Shown: positions 6,406 through 15,662, counted from the stretch's first letter. The stretch is DNA of 24,031 nt from an uncultured Lachnospiraceae bacterium (GCA_910584685.1 CAJUAO010000032.1:1-24031); one strand, 5' to 3'. Numbers and translations: made by a program. The notes: generated from the sequence alone by a model not told the origin.

Positions 6406-6855
6406 ATGGAAATAATATTATTAGAGGACGTAAAATCACTTGGAAAAAAAGGCGAGATAGTAAGCGTCAACGACGGCTATGGGAGAAATTTCATATTAAA
6501 GAAAAAGCTTGGAATAGAGGCAAACAGCAAAAACCTTAACGATTTAAAGCTTCAAAAGGCAAATGAGGCAAGAATAGCGCAGGAAAAGCTTGATGAGGCA
6601 AAAAAGCTTGCAGAAGAAATAGCAGGCAAGCATATAACATTATCAATTAAGTCAGGAGAGGGCGGAAGAACCTTCGGCTCCGTATCTACAAAGGAGATAG
6701 CGGAGGCAGTTAAAAAGCAGCTTGGTTACGATTTGGACAAGAAAAAGATGATTTTAGATGAGCCTATAAAAACATTGGGGACTCACATTATTCAGCTTAA
6801 GCTTCACAAGGATGTAATTGGAAAGCTGGAGGTAAAGGTAACAGAGGCAAAGTAA
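6406..6855 (+). CDS. rplI: 50S ribosomal protein L9
   Basis: L9 binds domain V of 23S rRNA near the L1 stalk and affects frame maintenance. The 149-aa protein shows the N-terminal RNA-binding domain with GKKGEIVSVNDGYGRNFI, a long central helix rich in Lys/Ala/Glu (about 40-75), and the C-terminal domain with GGRTFGSVSTKEIAEAV. AGAGGAG at 6393-6399 is a strong ribosome binding site. It sits between gdpP and dnaB exactly as in Bacillus (yybT-rplI-dnaC), which supports both neighbours' names. Confidence 0.97.
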   Translation: MEIILLEDVKSLGKKGEIVSVNDGYGRNFILKKKLGIEANSKNLNDLKLQKANEARIAQEKLDEAKKLAEEIAGKHITLSIKSGEGGRTFGSVSTKEIAEAVKKQLGYDLDKKKMILDEPIKTLGTHIIQLKLHKDVIGKLEVKVTEAK

Positions 6856-6907
6856 CGAAAGCAAAGCATAGTAAATCATAGGGTACGTAAAATAGGAGAG
6901 AATGTCC

Positions 6908-8251
6908 ATGGATGAGGCGCTTATAAAAAGAATAATGCCCCACAGCATAGAGGCGGAGCAGTCTGTTATCGGCTCCATGATAATGGATAAGGACGCCATT
7001 ATGATTGCAGTGGAAACCGTAAGTACAGAGGATTTTTATGGAAGTCAGTACGGAATACTGTTTGAGACTATTAAGGAGCTTTATAACGAGGACAAGCCGG
7101 TAGATATTGTTACGCTGCAGACAAGGCTTAGGGAAAAAAATGTTCAGCCGGAGCTGGCAGGGCTAGAGTTTATAAGAGAGATTATTGCGGCAGTTCCCAC
7201 CTCCGCCAATATACGGTATTATGCGAATATTGTAAAAGAAAAGTCCATGCTCAGACAGCTTATAAAGACAAATGAGGAGATTGCAGGTATCTGCTATACT
7301 GAAAGAGAAACTATAGATGAAGTAATGAATTTGGCGGAAAAGCGTATCTTTAGTCTGACTCAGAGCAGGGCGGCAGGAGATTTTGTACCTATAAATCAGG
7401 TGGTGGTGGATGCCATAGAAAAAATAGAGGCGGCCTCAAAGGCAGGAGGAAGCATAACAGGCATTCCTACAGGCTTTAATGACTTGGACCTGCAGACGGC
7501 AGGCATGCAGCCCTCAGACCTTATACTTATAGCGGCAAGACCGTCTATGGGAAAAACCGCATTTGTATTAAATCTTGCACAGCATATGGCCCTTAGAAAA
7601 AATGTAACTACAGCAATATTCAGCCTGGAAATGTCAAAGGTGCAGCTTGTTAACCGTATGCTTTCCCTTGAATCAAAGGTAGACGCCCAAAACCTAAGAA
7701 CAGGCAATCTTGAGGATTCCGACTGGGAGCGTCTTATTGAGAGCGCAGAAATAATAGGAAGCTCAAGGCTTATTATTGATGACACACCTAGTATATCAAT
7801 ATCAGAGCTTCGCTCAAAATGCAGAAAATATAAGATGAATAATGACTTAGGAGTAGTTATTATCGATTATCTGCAGCTTATGACCCTTGGAGGCAGGGCA
7901 GCCGAAAGCAAGCAGCTTGAGGTTTCAGAGATATCCCGTTCCCTTAAGGCGGTGGCAAGGGAGCTGAATGTGCCTGTTATAGCGCTGTCGCAGCTTAGCC
8001 GTGCGGTAGAGCAGAGACCGGACCACCGGCCTATGCTTTCTGATTTAAGGGATTCAGGGGCAATAGAGCAGGACGCGGATGTTGTTATGTTTTTATATAG
8101 AGACGATTATTATAATAAGGAAAGTGAAAAGAAGAATATTGCAGAGATTATTATCGCAAAGCAGAGAAACGGCCCTATAGGCACGGTTGAGCTTGCGTGG
8201 CTGCCTCAGTATACCAAGTTTGGAAATCTTGAGAAAAGCCGCAGGCAGTAA
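6908..8251 (+). CDS. dnaB: Replicative DNA helicase
   Basis: DnaB is the hexameric 5'-3' helicase at the replication fork (called DnaC in Bacillus). The 447-aa product has the N-terminal DnaG-interacting helical domain (PHSIEAEQSVIGSM) and a RecA-like C-terminal domain. The Walker A motif RPSMGKT is at 211-217, the Walker B region VVIIDYLQLM has D320, and the DnaB signatures LSQLSRAVEQRPDHRP and LRDSGAIEQDADVVMF follow. ATG 6908 is preferred over 6902: AGGAG at 6894-6898 is 9 bases from the former and only 3 from the latter. Its loader, DnaI, and DnaD are encoded downstream in this window. Confidence 0.97.
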   Translation: MDEALIKRIMPHSIEAEQSVIGSMIMDKDAIMIAVETVSTEDFYGSQYGILFETIKELYNEDKPVDIVTLQTRLREKNVQPELAGLEFIREIIAAVPTSANIRYYANIVKEKSMLRQLIKTNEEIAGICYTERETIDEVMNLAEKRIFSLTQSRAAGDFVPINQVVVDAIEKIEAASKAGGSITGIPTGFNDLDLQTAGMQPSDLILIAARPSMGKTAFVLNLAQHMALRKNVTTAIFSLEMSKVQLVNRMLSLESKVDAQNLRTGNLEDSDWERLIESAEIIGSSRLIIDDTPSISISELRSKCRKYKMNNDLGVVIIDYLQLMTLGGRAAESKQLEVSEISRSLKAVARELNVPVIALSQLSRAVEQRPDHRPMLSDLRDSGAIEQDADVVMFLYRDDYYNKESEKKNIAEIIIAKQRNGPIGTVELAWLPQYTKFGNLEKSRRQ

Positions 8252-8266
8252 AAGCTGCATTTTTTA
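8245..8266 (+). terminator. Short terminator overlapping the dnaB stop
   Basis: GCAGT (8245-8249) pairs with GCTGC (8254-8258) around an AAAA loop, followed by ATTTTTTA. The stem is only 5 bp, so it is weak; the element at 8280-8322 may be the main stop. Confidence 0.4.
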
Positions 8267-8279
8267 TATAATAGGAAAC

Positions 8280-8322
8280 TTCGTCATGCAGGCACAAATT
8301 TGGCTTTAGACGAGACTTTTTT
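8280..8322 (+). terminator. Terminator after dnaB
   Basis: TTCGTC (8280-8285) pairs with GACGAG (8309-8314), followed by ACTTTTTTAT. The loop is 23 bases. It shares the GAGACTTTTTTAT end with the element at 2689-2717. A further hairpin without a T-run, TGTTCAGG / CCTTGAACA, lies at 8329-8351. Confidence 0.5.
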
Positions 8323-8511
8323 ATTTCTTGTTCAGGCGGTATCCTTGAACAGGTGTGAGATATGCAGGAGCGCTAATATGCATTATTTTATATATTATGG
8401 TTAAAAATGTACGGCTTAAGGTATATATATTATTCAGACAGTGTGATAATATGAGGGAAGCTTAAAGGAGATTGTATTCACACGGTAAATAGTGTGGGAA
8501 ACGGAGGAAAA

Positions 8512-9483
8512 ATGAATATTGAATTAACGCCGGAAAGAATTAAGAAGGCAGCTATTTGGATAGCGATAGCCATAGGAGCGGTAATACTTATTTTTAACAG
8601 CACATATCAGGTGCGGGAGCAGGAGCAGGCAGTAGTGCTTACCTTTGGAAATGCAAAGACAGTATCACAGTCAGGACTTCATTTTAAGATACCGTTTATC
8701 CAGCAGGTAGAAAAGGTTGATACAACCATAAAAGGAATATCAATAGGCTACAATATTGACACAGGGGAAACGGTAGACGACGAGGCGCTGATGATAACGT
8801 CAGACTACAATTTTGTAAATGTAGATTTCTTCCTTGAGTATCAGGTGTCAGACCCTGTACTTACATTGTATGCGTCGGAAAATCCTGAAGAAATACTTAA
8901 AAATATCGCCCAGAGCTGTATTCGTACAGTGGTAGGAAATTCAGAGGTAGACAGTGTGCTGACTACGGGAAAAAGTGAAATTCAGGCTAAGATAAAGGAA
9001 ATGATAAGCACAAGGCTTGACGAACAGAAGCTTGGTATTTATCTTGTAAACATAACCATGCAGGATGCGGAGCCTCCGACAACAGAGGTTATGGAGGCGT
9101 TTAAGGCAGTTGAAACGGCAAAGCAGGGCAAGGAGACAGCCATAAACAATGCAAATAAATACAAAAATGAGAAGATGCCGGAGGCCCAGGCTAAGGTAGA
9201 CCAGATAAAGCAGAGCGCAGAGGGAGAAAGACAAGAGCGCGTCAACGAGGCAAACGGACAGGTGGCAAGATTTGAGCAGCTTTATGCAGAGTATATAAAG
9301 TACCCGGAGGTTACAAAGCTTCGTATGTTCTATGAAGCCATGGAGGAGCTTCTTCCTAATATGGAGATAATTATTGACACAGGTAACGGCACCGGAGTAC
9401 AGAAAATATTACCTTTAGATTCATTTGCCAATATAACAACGGGCGGCGTACAGACAGGCAATGATGATAATTCATCACAGTAG
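8512..9483 (+). CDS. hflK: SPFH-domain membrane protease modulator, HflK-like
   Basis: A 323-aa SPFH/band-7 protein with one N-terminal membrane helix (about 14-30) and the rest predicted outside the membrane. The SPFH start reads YQVREQEQAVVLTFGNAK, followed by SGLHFKIPFIQQVEKVDT, typical of HflK. A Glu/Lys/Ala-rich coiled coil lies at about 205-255. In E. coli HflK and HflC form a large cage around FtsH; no ftsH is in the window. The start at 8512 is supported by CGGAGG five bases upstream; a GTG at 8494 is in frame but sits in a small hairpin (8477-8498). It is followed by the paralogous HflC-like gene, as expected. Confidence 0.88.
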   Translation: MNIELTPERIKKAAIWIAIAIGAVILIFNSTYQVREQEQAVVLTFGNAKTVSQSGLHFKIPFIQQVEKVDTTIKGISIGYNIDTGETVDDEALMITSDYNFVNVDFFLEYQVSDPVLTLYASENPEEILKNIAQSCIRTVVGNSEVDSVLTTGKSEIQAKIKEMISTRLDEQKLGIYLVNITMQDAEPPTTEVMEAFKAVETAKQGKETAINNANKYKNEKMPEAQAKVDQIKQSAEGERQERVNEANGQVARFEQLYAEYIKYPEVTKLRMFYEAMEELLPNMEIIIDTGNGTGVQKILPLDSFANITTGGVQTGNDDNSSQ

Positions 9484-9542
9484 GCGGCGCAGCCTTAAGT
9501 AAATACATGTAAATAAAGCATATGAAAGGCACAGGTAAGGAT

Positions 9543-10418
9543 ATGAAGAAAAAAGGTCTTATAAAATATATTATAGCCGTTTTGGCGGTGGCAGCAGTAA
9601 TTGTACTTGCCAATTCCCTTGTTATCACTTATGAAAATGAATATAAGCTTATAAGGGTTTTTGGAAAGGTAGACAGGGTAATAACAGATTCAGGACTTAG
9701 CTTTAAAATTCCTTTTGTGGAGGAGACAGATACAATACCAAATCAAACCTTACTTTATGATTTGGCTGCATCAGAGGTTATTACAATGGAAAAGAAAACC
9801 ATGATGGCAGACGTATATGTTCTTTGGAGAATAGACGACCCCCTTCTTTTCGCCCAGACCTTAAGCGGTCTTGTAAACAACGCCGAGGCACGTATAAATG
9901 CGGCAGTTTACAATTCCATGAAGGAGGTTGTTGGCTCAATGTCACAGGCGGAAATAATAAGCGCAAGGGACGGGCTTTTAAGCGAAAAGATAATGGATGG
10001 TATCGGAGATACAATGAGCCAGTATGGAATTACTCTTATCAGCGTGGAGACTAAGCATTTGGATTTGCCAAGCGATAACAAGGCGGCAGTGTATGAGCGT
10101 ATGATATCTGAAAGGGAACAGATGGCGGCACAGTACAGGGCAGAGGGCGACTCAGAGTCCCAGATTATAAAAAATACCACAGACAAGGATATTACCATTA
10201 TGCTTTCAGAGGCAGAGGCAGAGGCGGAAAAGATTATAGCAGACGGTGAGGCGCAGTATATGCAGATACTTTCAACTGCATATTCGGATGTATCAAAAAG
10301 CGATTTTTATTCCTTTGTAAGGTCCCTTGATGCAGCCAAGGCGTCTCTTACAAACAATAAAAACACGCTTATATTAGATGCAAACTCGCCTATAGCAAAG
10401 ATATTTTTAGGTCAGTAG
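9543..10418 (+). CDS. hflC: SPFH-domain protein, HflC-like
   Basis: The partner of the preceding HflK-like protein, 291 aa. One N-terminal membrane helix (about 8-25), then the SPFH domain with YENEYKLIRVFGKVDRVITDS and SGLSFKIPFVEETDTIP, a helical stretch around RMISEREQMAAQYRAEGD typical of HflC, and a short C-terminal region. The start is ambiguous: ATG 9522 adds seven residues but has no clear ribosome binding site, while AGGT at 9533-9536 sits about 7 bases before ATG 9543. It lies 59 bases after hflK and 14 bases before the PBP gene, so the three probably form one transcript. Confidence 0.87.
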   Translation: MKKKGLIKYIIAVLAVAAVIVLANSLVITYENEYKLIRVFGKVDRVITDSGLSFKIPFVEETDTIPNQTLLYDLAASEVITMEKKTMMADVYVLWRIDDPLLFAQTLSGLVNNAEARINAAVYNSMKEVVGSMSQAEIISARDGLLSEKIMDGIGDTMSQYGITLISVETKHLDLPSDNKAAVYERMISEREQMAAQYRAEGDSESQIIKNTTDKDITIMLSEAEAEAEKIIADGEAQYMQILSTAYSDVSKSDFYSFVRSLDAAKASLTNNKNTLILDANSPIAKIFLGQ

Positions 10419-10432
10419 CTTGGGAGATTAGG

Positions 10433-12679
10433 GTGAAAGAGGTTATTAAGAATAAAAAAAATAATAACAAAAAGCCGGCAAAAAAAGCAATAAAGTGGAT
10501 TCTTCTGCTGTTGCTTTTTTGCTTTTTAGGATTTTTAACTTATGGAGGGATAAAGCTTTTAAAAATAAAAAGCAATGCCATAAGACTTGTTGACGAGGCA
10601 GGCGAGGAGGTGTTTAAGCAGGGCCTTACCACTATGGTTTATGATAAGGACGGAAATATCATAGCGTCATTAAGCAGCGAAAAGGACTCGTATTATTTGG
10701 AATTTAAGGATATACCATATATGGTAAGGCAGATTTTTCTTGTTACGGAGGACAGGAAATTTTATGACCATTCAGGAATAGATTACAAGTCGGTTTTAAG
10801 GGCGGTTATAGAGCTTATAAAAAACGAGGGAGACATAACCCAGGGAGGAAGCACTATAACGCAGCAGCTTGCAAGAAATATTTACCTTACCCATGAGGTT
10901 ACATTAAGCAGAAAGCTTTCAGAGGTTTTTATTGCAAGGGAGCTGGAGGACAGATATTCTAAGAATGACATTCTGGAATTTTATATTAATAATATATATT
11001 TTGCAAACGGGCTGTATGGAGTGGAGGCGGCGGCAAAGGGATATTTCAGCAGGTCAGCGTCAGAGCTTAACCTGTCGGAGCTTTGCTTTATATGCGCTAT
11101 ACCAAACAACCCTGAAATGTACAATCCCCTTACCGATATGGGGAATACACTGAAAAGAAGAGACAGGATACTTAAGCAGCTAAATGAAAACGGGATAATA
11201 GACGGAGCGGAATACGAGGAGGCCTTAGCGCAGAATATAACCTTAAATTTAGGAGAAAAAATAAAAAACAATTATGTTGAAACCTTTGTAAGATATAGCG
11301 CCACAAGGGAGCTTATGAGGAAGGACGGCTTTTTATTTAAATACGAATTTTCATCAGACAGTGAAAAGGAAGAATACCTTGAGGAATATAACAAAAAATA
11401 CGGCGAGTGCAACAGCAGGCTCTTTACCTCCGGCTACAGAATATATACATCTATTGATATGGAAAAGCAGCAGCTTTTGCAGGATACCCTTGATGAAAAG
11501 CTAATGGTGGATACATCCGTAAACGATACGGGCATATATAATCTTCAGGGAAGCGGAGTGACTATAGATAACAGCAGCGGCTATGTTGTAGCCATAGTAG
11601 GAGGAAGAACACAGGAATATGACGGCTATACGTTAAACAGGGCATATCAGAGCTTCAGGCAGCCGGGCTCAACCATAAAGCCTGTGCTTACATACACACC
11701 ATTGTTTGAGAGAGGCTTTACGCCTGATTCTATTGTGGTAGATAAAAAAATAGCAGGAGGTCCTGTTAATTCTCCAAATACATACGCAGGGGAAATTACG
11801 GTAAGAACAGCGCTGGCCCTCTCAAAAAATACCGTTGCATGGAATATGTTTGATAAAATAGGCTGCAGAACCTCCATAAAATATCTTTTAAATATGCAGT
11901 TTTCACATATTGTGAGGCAGGATTATGTTCCTGCAATGTCCATAGGCGGAATGACATACGGAGTATCCTCCCTTGAGATGGCGTCGGCTTATGGAGCGCT
12001 GGCAGACAATGGTATTTACCGGGCGCCTACATGTATAGTAAGGATAACGGATTCCTTTGATAATATTGTACTGGATAATGGAGCTGAAAGAAAGGAAGGC
12101 AAGGCAGTATATGAAAAAAACGCCGCCCTTATGACCACGGATATATTGAAGGATGTGTTAAGCTGGGGAACAGGACGGAGTTATCAGATAAAAAACGCCA
12201 TATGCGCAGGAAAGACCGGAACTACAAATGACAACAAGGATTGCTGGTTTGCAGGCTACAGTAAGTATTATACAACGGCAGTGTGGTGCGGTTACGATAT
12301 GCCAAGGACTCTGGAGGGGGATATAATAAAATCGTCAGGAGCCATATGGCAAAGCTATATGGAAAAAATACATGAGGGAATGGAAATGGAAGACTTTGAA
12401 AAATATGTAAAGTACGGGAATGAGAGAAATGAGGTAGAAACTACGGTAGACAGGGAGACAACATCAACGGATGAGAACAATGATAATCAGGAGACAACTG
12501 TGCCAGAAGAAACCACACCGGAAGAAACCGTAACTGAACATACAACAGAGGAAATTTCGACAGGGGAAAGCACGTTTAATGGGCCTGATGTGACAACGGA
12601 GGAGGAAACCTGGTATAATGAAAATACTACTATATATATTCCTGAAACAAGCGAGGGCGACGGGCTTTATATAGAGTAA
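10433..12679 (+). CDS. Class A penicillin-binding protein (PBP1A-like)
   Basis: A bifunctional peptidoglycan synthase, 748 aa, anchored by one membrane helix (about 21-42). The glycosyltransferase (GT51) domain covers about 75-250, with catalytic Glu106 in TEDRKFYDHSG and GGSTITQQLARN. The transpeptidase domain covers about 345-660, with S413-x2-K416 (GSTIKP), S464-K-N466 and K594-T-G596. The last 80 residues are rich in Thr and Glu and probably extended outside the cell. GTG is the start, with GGGAG about 7 bases upstream. It directly follows hflC and ends at a bidirectional terminator. Confidence 0.95.
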   Translation: MKEVIKNKKNNNKKPAKKAIKWILLLLLFCFLGFLTYGGIKLLKIKSNAIRLVDEAGEEVFKQGLTTMVYDKDGNIIASLSSEKDSYYLEFKDIPYMVRQIFLVTEDRKFYDHSGIDYKSVLRAVIELIKNEGDITQGGSTITQQLARNIYLTHEVTLSRKLSEVFIARELEDRYSKNDILEFYINNIYFANGLYGVEAAAKGYFSRSASELNLSELCFICAIPNNPEMYNPLTDMGNTLKRRDRILKQLNENGIIDGAEYEEALAQNITLNLGEKIKNNYVETFVRYSATRELMRKDGFLFKYEFSSDSEKEEYLEEYNKKYGECNSRLFTSGYRIYTSIDMEKQQLLQDTLDEKLMVDTSVNDTGIYNLQGSGVTIDNSSGYVVAIVGGRTQEYDGYTLNRAYQSFRQPGSTIKPVLTYTPLFERGFTPDSIVVDKKIAGGPVNSPNTYAGEITVRTALALSKNTVAWNMFDKIGCRTSIKYLLNMQFSHIVRQDYVPAMSIGGMTYGVSSLEMASAYGALADNGIYRAPTCIVRITDSFDNIVLDNGAERKEGKAVYEKNAALMTTDILKDVLSWGTGRSYQIKNAICAGKTGTTNDNKDCWFAGYSKYYTTAVWCGYDMPRTLEGDIIKSSGAIWQSYMEKIHEGMEMEDFEKYVKYGNERNEVETTVDRETTSTDENNDNQETTVPEETTPEETVTEHTTEEISTGESTFNGPDVTTEEETWYNENTTIYIPETSEGDGLYIE

Positions 12680-12697
12680 AAGCTTCTATAGATTAAA

Positions 12698-12748
12698 ATA
12701 AGAGACTGAAACAACACAATTTTTAATTGAGTTGTCCCAGTCTCTTAT
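12698..12748. terminator. Bidirectional terminator between the PBP gene and spoVG
   Basis: An 11-bp stem (ATAAGAGACTG 12698-12708 / CAGTCTCTTAT 12738-12748) is extended by inner pairs CAAC/GTTG and CAAT/ATTG around 12712-12734. It lies between two convergent genes and can serve both strands, although the flanking T/A runs are short. Confidence 0.75.
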
Positions 12749-12805
12749 ATATTTTGAGGTGCAAAAATGTAGAAGTTAAATGACACCTTGTTAGCTTGCT
12801 TTAGG

Positions 12806-13078
12806 CTAGCCTGCGTCAGTCTCGGTTAATGACTGCTCATATTTTTCTAAAATAATGCTCTGAATATTGTCTCTTGTGTCGGAGTTAATAGGATGGGCAA
12901 TATCTCTGTATTCGCCGTCAAGGGATTTTTTGCTTGGCATTGCTATAAATAATCCTTTTTCACCCTCAATAACCTTAATGTCATGAACAACAAATTCATT
13001 GTCAATGGTAATAGAAACAATAGCTTTCATTTTACCTTCTTTTGCAACTTTCTTTACTCTTACATCAGTAATTTGCAT
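12806..13078 (-). CDS. spoVG: SpoVG family RNA-binding regulator
   Basis: The 90-aa product has the family start MQITDVRVKKV, and matches through KAIVSITIDNEFVVHDIKV and GLFIAMPSKKSLDGEYRDIAHPI. SpoVG homologues bind RNA (and DNA in some species) and act as global regulators; in sporulating Bacillus it affects septation. A very good GGGAGGG site lies 7 bases before the ATG. It is 31 bases downstream of glgD, so it is probably the last gene of glgC-glgD-spoVG. Its C-terminus is short and acidic. Confidence 0.95.
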   Translation of the reverse strand: MQITDVRVKKVAKEGKMKAIVSITIDNEFVVHDIKVIEGEKGLFIAMPSKKSLDGEYRDIAHPINSDTRDNIQSIILEKYEQSLTETDAG

Positions 13079-13109
13079 ATAGTAACCCTCCCGAAGTATT
13101 ATTTGTTTT

Positions 13110-14234
13110 TTACATGCCTACACGACCGTTATCGTTATAATCAACTACGATTTTCAGACCGTTTTCACCTTTATGGGTAGAGTTAGCACGGATGGTGCCC
13201 CGGCTTTCAACTATACAGTTTTCTATAACCGTGTTATCACCAATATATACATTGTTTAAAATAATAGAATTTTTAATAACACAGTTATTGCCAATGTATG
13301 CCTTTTTAAACAGTATGGAATTTTCAACGGTTCCATTTATAATACAGCCGCTTGAAATAAGACTGTTTTTAATATTTGCTCCAAGGTTATATTTTGCAGG
13401 AGGCAAATCATCAACCTTAGAGTAAATATCAGGATACTCCTTAAAGAAGTAATTTCTTATGTCAGGCTTTAAGAAATCCATATTTGTTTTATAGTAGCTT
13501 TCTACGGTAGAGATGTTATTCCAGTAGGAATCCATCTTATAGCCATAGATACGCTTAATATTCTTATAACGCATAAGAACGTCGTTTACGAAATCATATC
13601 TTTCTTCCTCGGCGCATTTTTCAATCATTTCAATCAACTGGCGTCTTCTTATGATATAAATGCCGGTAGAAATGGTATGAGAATCCGTTGAAAAGGATTT
13701 TTCCTCAAAGTGAACAATACGTCCGTCCTCGTTCATCTTAACCGTACCAAACCGTGATACGTCGCTTGTTTCAGGCATGTCCTTACATACTACCGTAATG
13801 TCAGCCTTTTTTTCAATATGATACTCTAATACCTTGTTATAATCAATCTTGTATACTCCGTCGCCTGCTGCAATAATAACATATGGCTCATGACTTTGCT
13901 TTAAGAAGCTTATATTCTGCCAGATACTGTCGGCAGTGCCCCGATACCATGAACCGTTGTCAGCAGTGATGGAAGGAGTAAATACAAACAATCCCCCCTG
14001 CTTACGTCCGAAATCCCACCACTTAGATGAGTTTAAATGTTCATTTAAGGATTTGGCATTGTACTGGGTAAGTACGGCCACCTTCTGTATATGGGAGTTA
14101 GTCATGTTGCTAAGGGCAAAATCAATAGCGCGGTAGCTTCCGGCTATAGGCATTGCTGCCACGGCTCTCTTGTATGAAAGCTCCTTCATTTTTTTGTTAT
14201 TTCCACCTGCCAGTATAATTCCAATCGCTCTCAT
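13110..14234 (-). CDS. glgD: GlgD, regulatory paralogue of ADP-glucose pyrophosphorylase
   Basis: GlgD is a partner of GlgC in Firmicutes that increases activity of the hetero-oligomer. The 374-aa protein has a nucleotidyltransferase fold at about 1-235 and a left-handed beta-helix (hexapeptide repeats) at about 275-370. The nucleotide loop is degenerate: AGGNNKKMKEL (9-19) in place of the AGGxGxRL consensus, while Asp125 in GDGVYK is kept. The product is therefore likely to be catalytically weak or inactive (family knowledge). The start ATG overlaps the glgC stop (TAATG), and AGGTGA lies 6 bases before it, indicating translational coupling. Confidence 0.95.
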   Translation of the reverse strand: MRAIGIILAGGNNKKMKELSYKRAVAAMPIAGSYRAIDFALSNMTNSHIQKVAVLTQYNAKSLNEHLNSSKWWDFGRKQGGLFVFTPSITADNGSWYRGTADSIWQNISFLKQSHEPYVIIAAGDGVYKIDYNKVLEYHIEKKADITVVCKDMPETSDVSRFGTVKMNEDGRIVHFEEKSFSTDSHTISTGIYIIRRRQLIEMIEKCAEEERYDFVNDVLMRYKNIKRIYGYKMDSYWNNISTVESYYKTNMDFLKPDIRNYFFKEYPDIYSKVDDLPPAKYNLGANIKNSLISSGCIINGTVENSILFKKAYIGNNCVIKNSIILNNVYIGDNTVIENCIVESRGTIRANSTHKGENGLKIVVDYNDNGRVGM

Positions 14235-15505
14235 TACATATCACCTGCCTTAATAATATATTCGCCGCTGGCTAATACTCCGTTCGGATAATCCGCAGCT
14301 GTTGTCTTACCGGATATAGCTGTATTTTTTCCTATGTTTACATTCGAAGGAATAAATGAGTTTTCCCCGATAGTAGCAAGACCAAAGGCGTAAATCTTTG
14401 GGTCAAGCCTGCTTGGAGAATCATCTCCGACGCCAATATTACAATTCTTTTCAATAACAACATTTTCTGCAATAATGGCTTTGTTTACAGTACAATTTTC
14501 TCCGATGGAGGTACCCTTCATAATAATAGAGTTTCTGACAACGGAGCCTTTTCCTACTATGACGCCTGCGCCGATAACAGAGTCATAGACCTCACCGTAG
14601 ATTTCACAGCCCTCACTGATTATACTCTTGTCTATCTTTGCCGTATCGGCAATATACTGAGGAGGGAGAGTATCGCTCTTTGTATATATTCTCCAATATT
14701 CCTCGTAGAGATTAAATACAGGTATAATATCAATAAGCTCCATGTTTGCTTCCCAGTATGAATTGAGAGTACCTACATCCTTCCAATAGCCGTTGTATTC
14801 GTAGGCAAAAATCCTGTCGCCCTTCTCAAAGCAGTATGGAATAACATGCTTACCGAAATCACAGTTATTCTGGTTCTTTAGCGTTATAAGCGCTTCCTTT
14901 AAAACAGACCATTTAAAGATGTATATACCCATAGATGCAAGATTGCTCTTTGGGTGCTCAGGTTTTTCCTGGAAATCATTAATCTGGTTATTTTCATCTG
15001 TAACAACTATACCAAAACGGCTTGCCTCCTCAATAGGAACAGGCATGGCAGCAATAGTTACATCTGCGTTATTTGATTTGTGATAATCAAGCATAACCTC
15101 ATAGTCCATTTTGTAGATGTGGTCTCCTGAAAGAATAAGTACATATTCAGGATTATATTGCTGCATATACTCGAGATTTTGATATATGGCGTTTGCTGTA
15201 CCGGTATACCATTCACTGTTTCCGCTCTTTTCATATGGTGGAAGTACAGTTACACCGCCGATATTTCTATCCAAATCCCAAGGAATACCAATGCCAATAT
15301 GTGCATTAAGCCTTAAAGGCTGATATTGTGTTAATACACCGACAGTATCAATTCCTGAATTAATACAGTTACTTAAAGGAAAATCAATAATACGGTATTT
15401 GCCGCCGAATGAAACGGCCGGCTTTGCGACTTTCTGTGTTAAAACACCAAGTCGGCTTCCTTGTCCTCCTGCCAATAGCATGGCAATCATTTCTTTTTTT
15501 ATCAC
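14234..15505 (-). CDS. glgC: Glucose-1-phosphate adenylyltransferase
   Basis: GlgC makes ADP-glucose from glucose-1-phosphate and ATP, the committed step of glycogen synthesis. The 423-aa protein has AGGQGSRL at 12-19, KPAVSFGGKYRIIDFPLSN at about 28-46, GDHIYKMDY at 127-135, and a C-terminal beta-helix. GTG is the start; GAGGTG (15511-15516 on this strand) is 5 bases away, and the next ATG would lie too far. It overlaps glgD by one base. Its promoter diverges from that of murC across a 193-base AT-rich gap. Confidence 0.96.
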   Translation of the reverse strand: MIKKEMIAMLLAGGQGSRLGVLTQKVAKPAVSFGGKYRIIDFPLSNCINSGIDTVGVLTQYQPLRLNAHIGIGIPWDLDRNIGGVTVLPPYEKSGNSEWYTGTANAIYQNLEYMQQYNPEYVLILSGDHIYKMDYEVMLDYHKSNNADVTIAAMPVPIEEASRFGIVVTDENNQINDFQEKPEHPKSNLASMGIYIFKWSVLKEALITLKNQNNCDFGKHVIPYCFEKGDRIFAYEYNGYWKDVGTLNSYWEANMELIDIIPVFNLYEEYWRIYTKSDTLPPQYIADTAKIDKSIISEGCEIYGEVYDSVIGAGVIVGKGSVVRNSIIMKGTSIGENCTVNKAIIAENVVIEKNCNIGVGDDSPSRLDPKIYAFGLATIGENSFIPSNVNIGKNTAISGKTTAADYPNGVLASGEYIIKAGDM

Positions 15506-15536
15506 GTCATCACCTCGTTGTATATAATATGTGTAT

Positions 15537-15545
15537 AGTATAGCA
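15537..15545 (-). promoter_or_regulatory. Extended -10 promoter for glgC-glgD-spoVG
   Basis: On the minus strand TG-C-TATACT is read from 15545 to 15537, an extended -10 element with no good -35. The leader would be about 25 bases. It is divergent from the murC promoter about 90 bases away. Confidence 0.4.
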
Positions 15546-15633
15546 TAGAAAAAACAAAAAAGCTATAACAATTTAACAAAAAATATAAAAAAAATCTCAA
15601 AATTTTGGAACTTTTATCCTAAATAACTAATAA

Positions 15634-15662
15634 TTGCTTTTTTTATATTTTGGTAGTAAACT
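15634..15662 (+). promoter_or_regulatory. Promoter for murC
   Basis: TTGCTT (15634-15639) and TAAACT (15657-15662) are 17 bases apart. The region is AT-rich and includes a CAAAATTTTG palindrome at 15598-15607. Confidence 0.55.
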
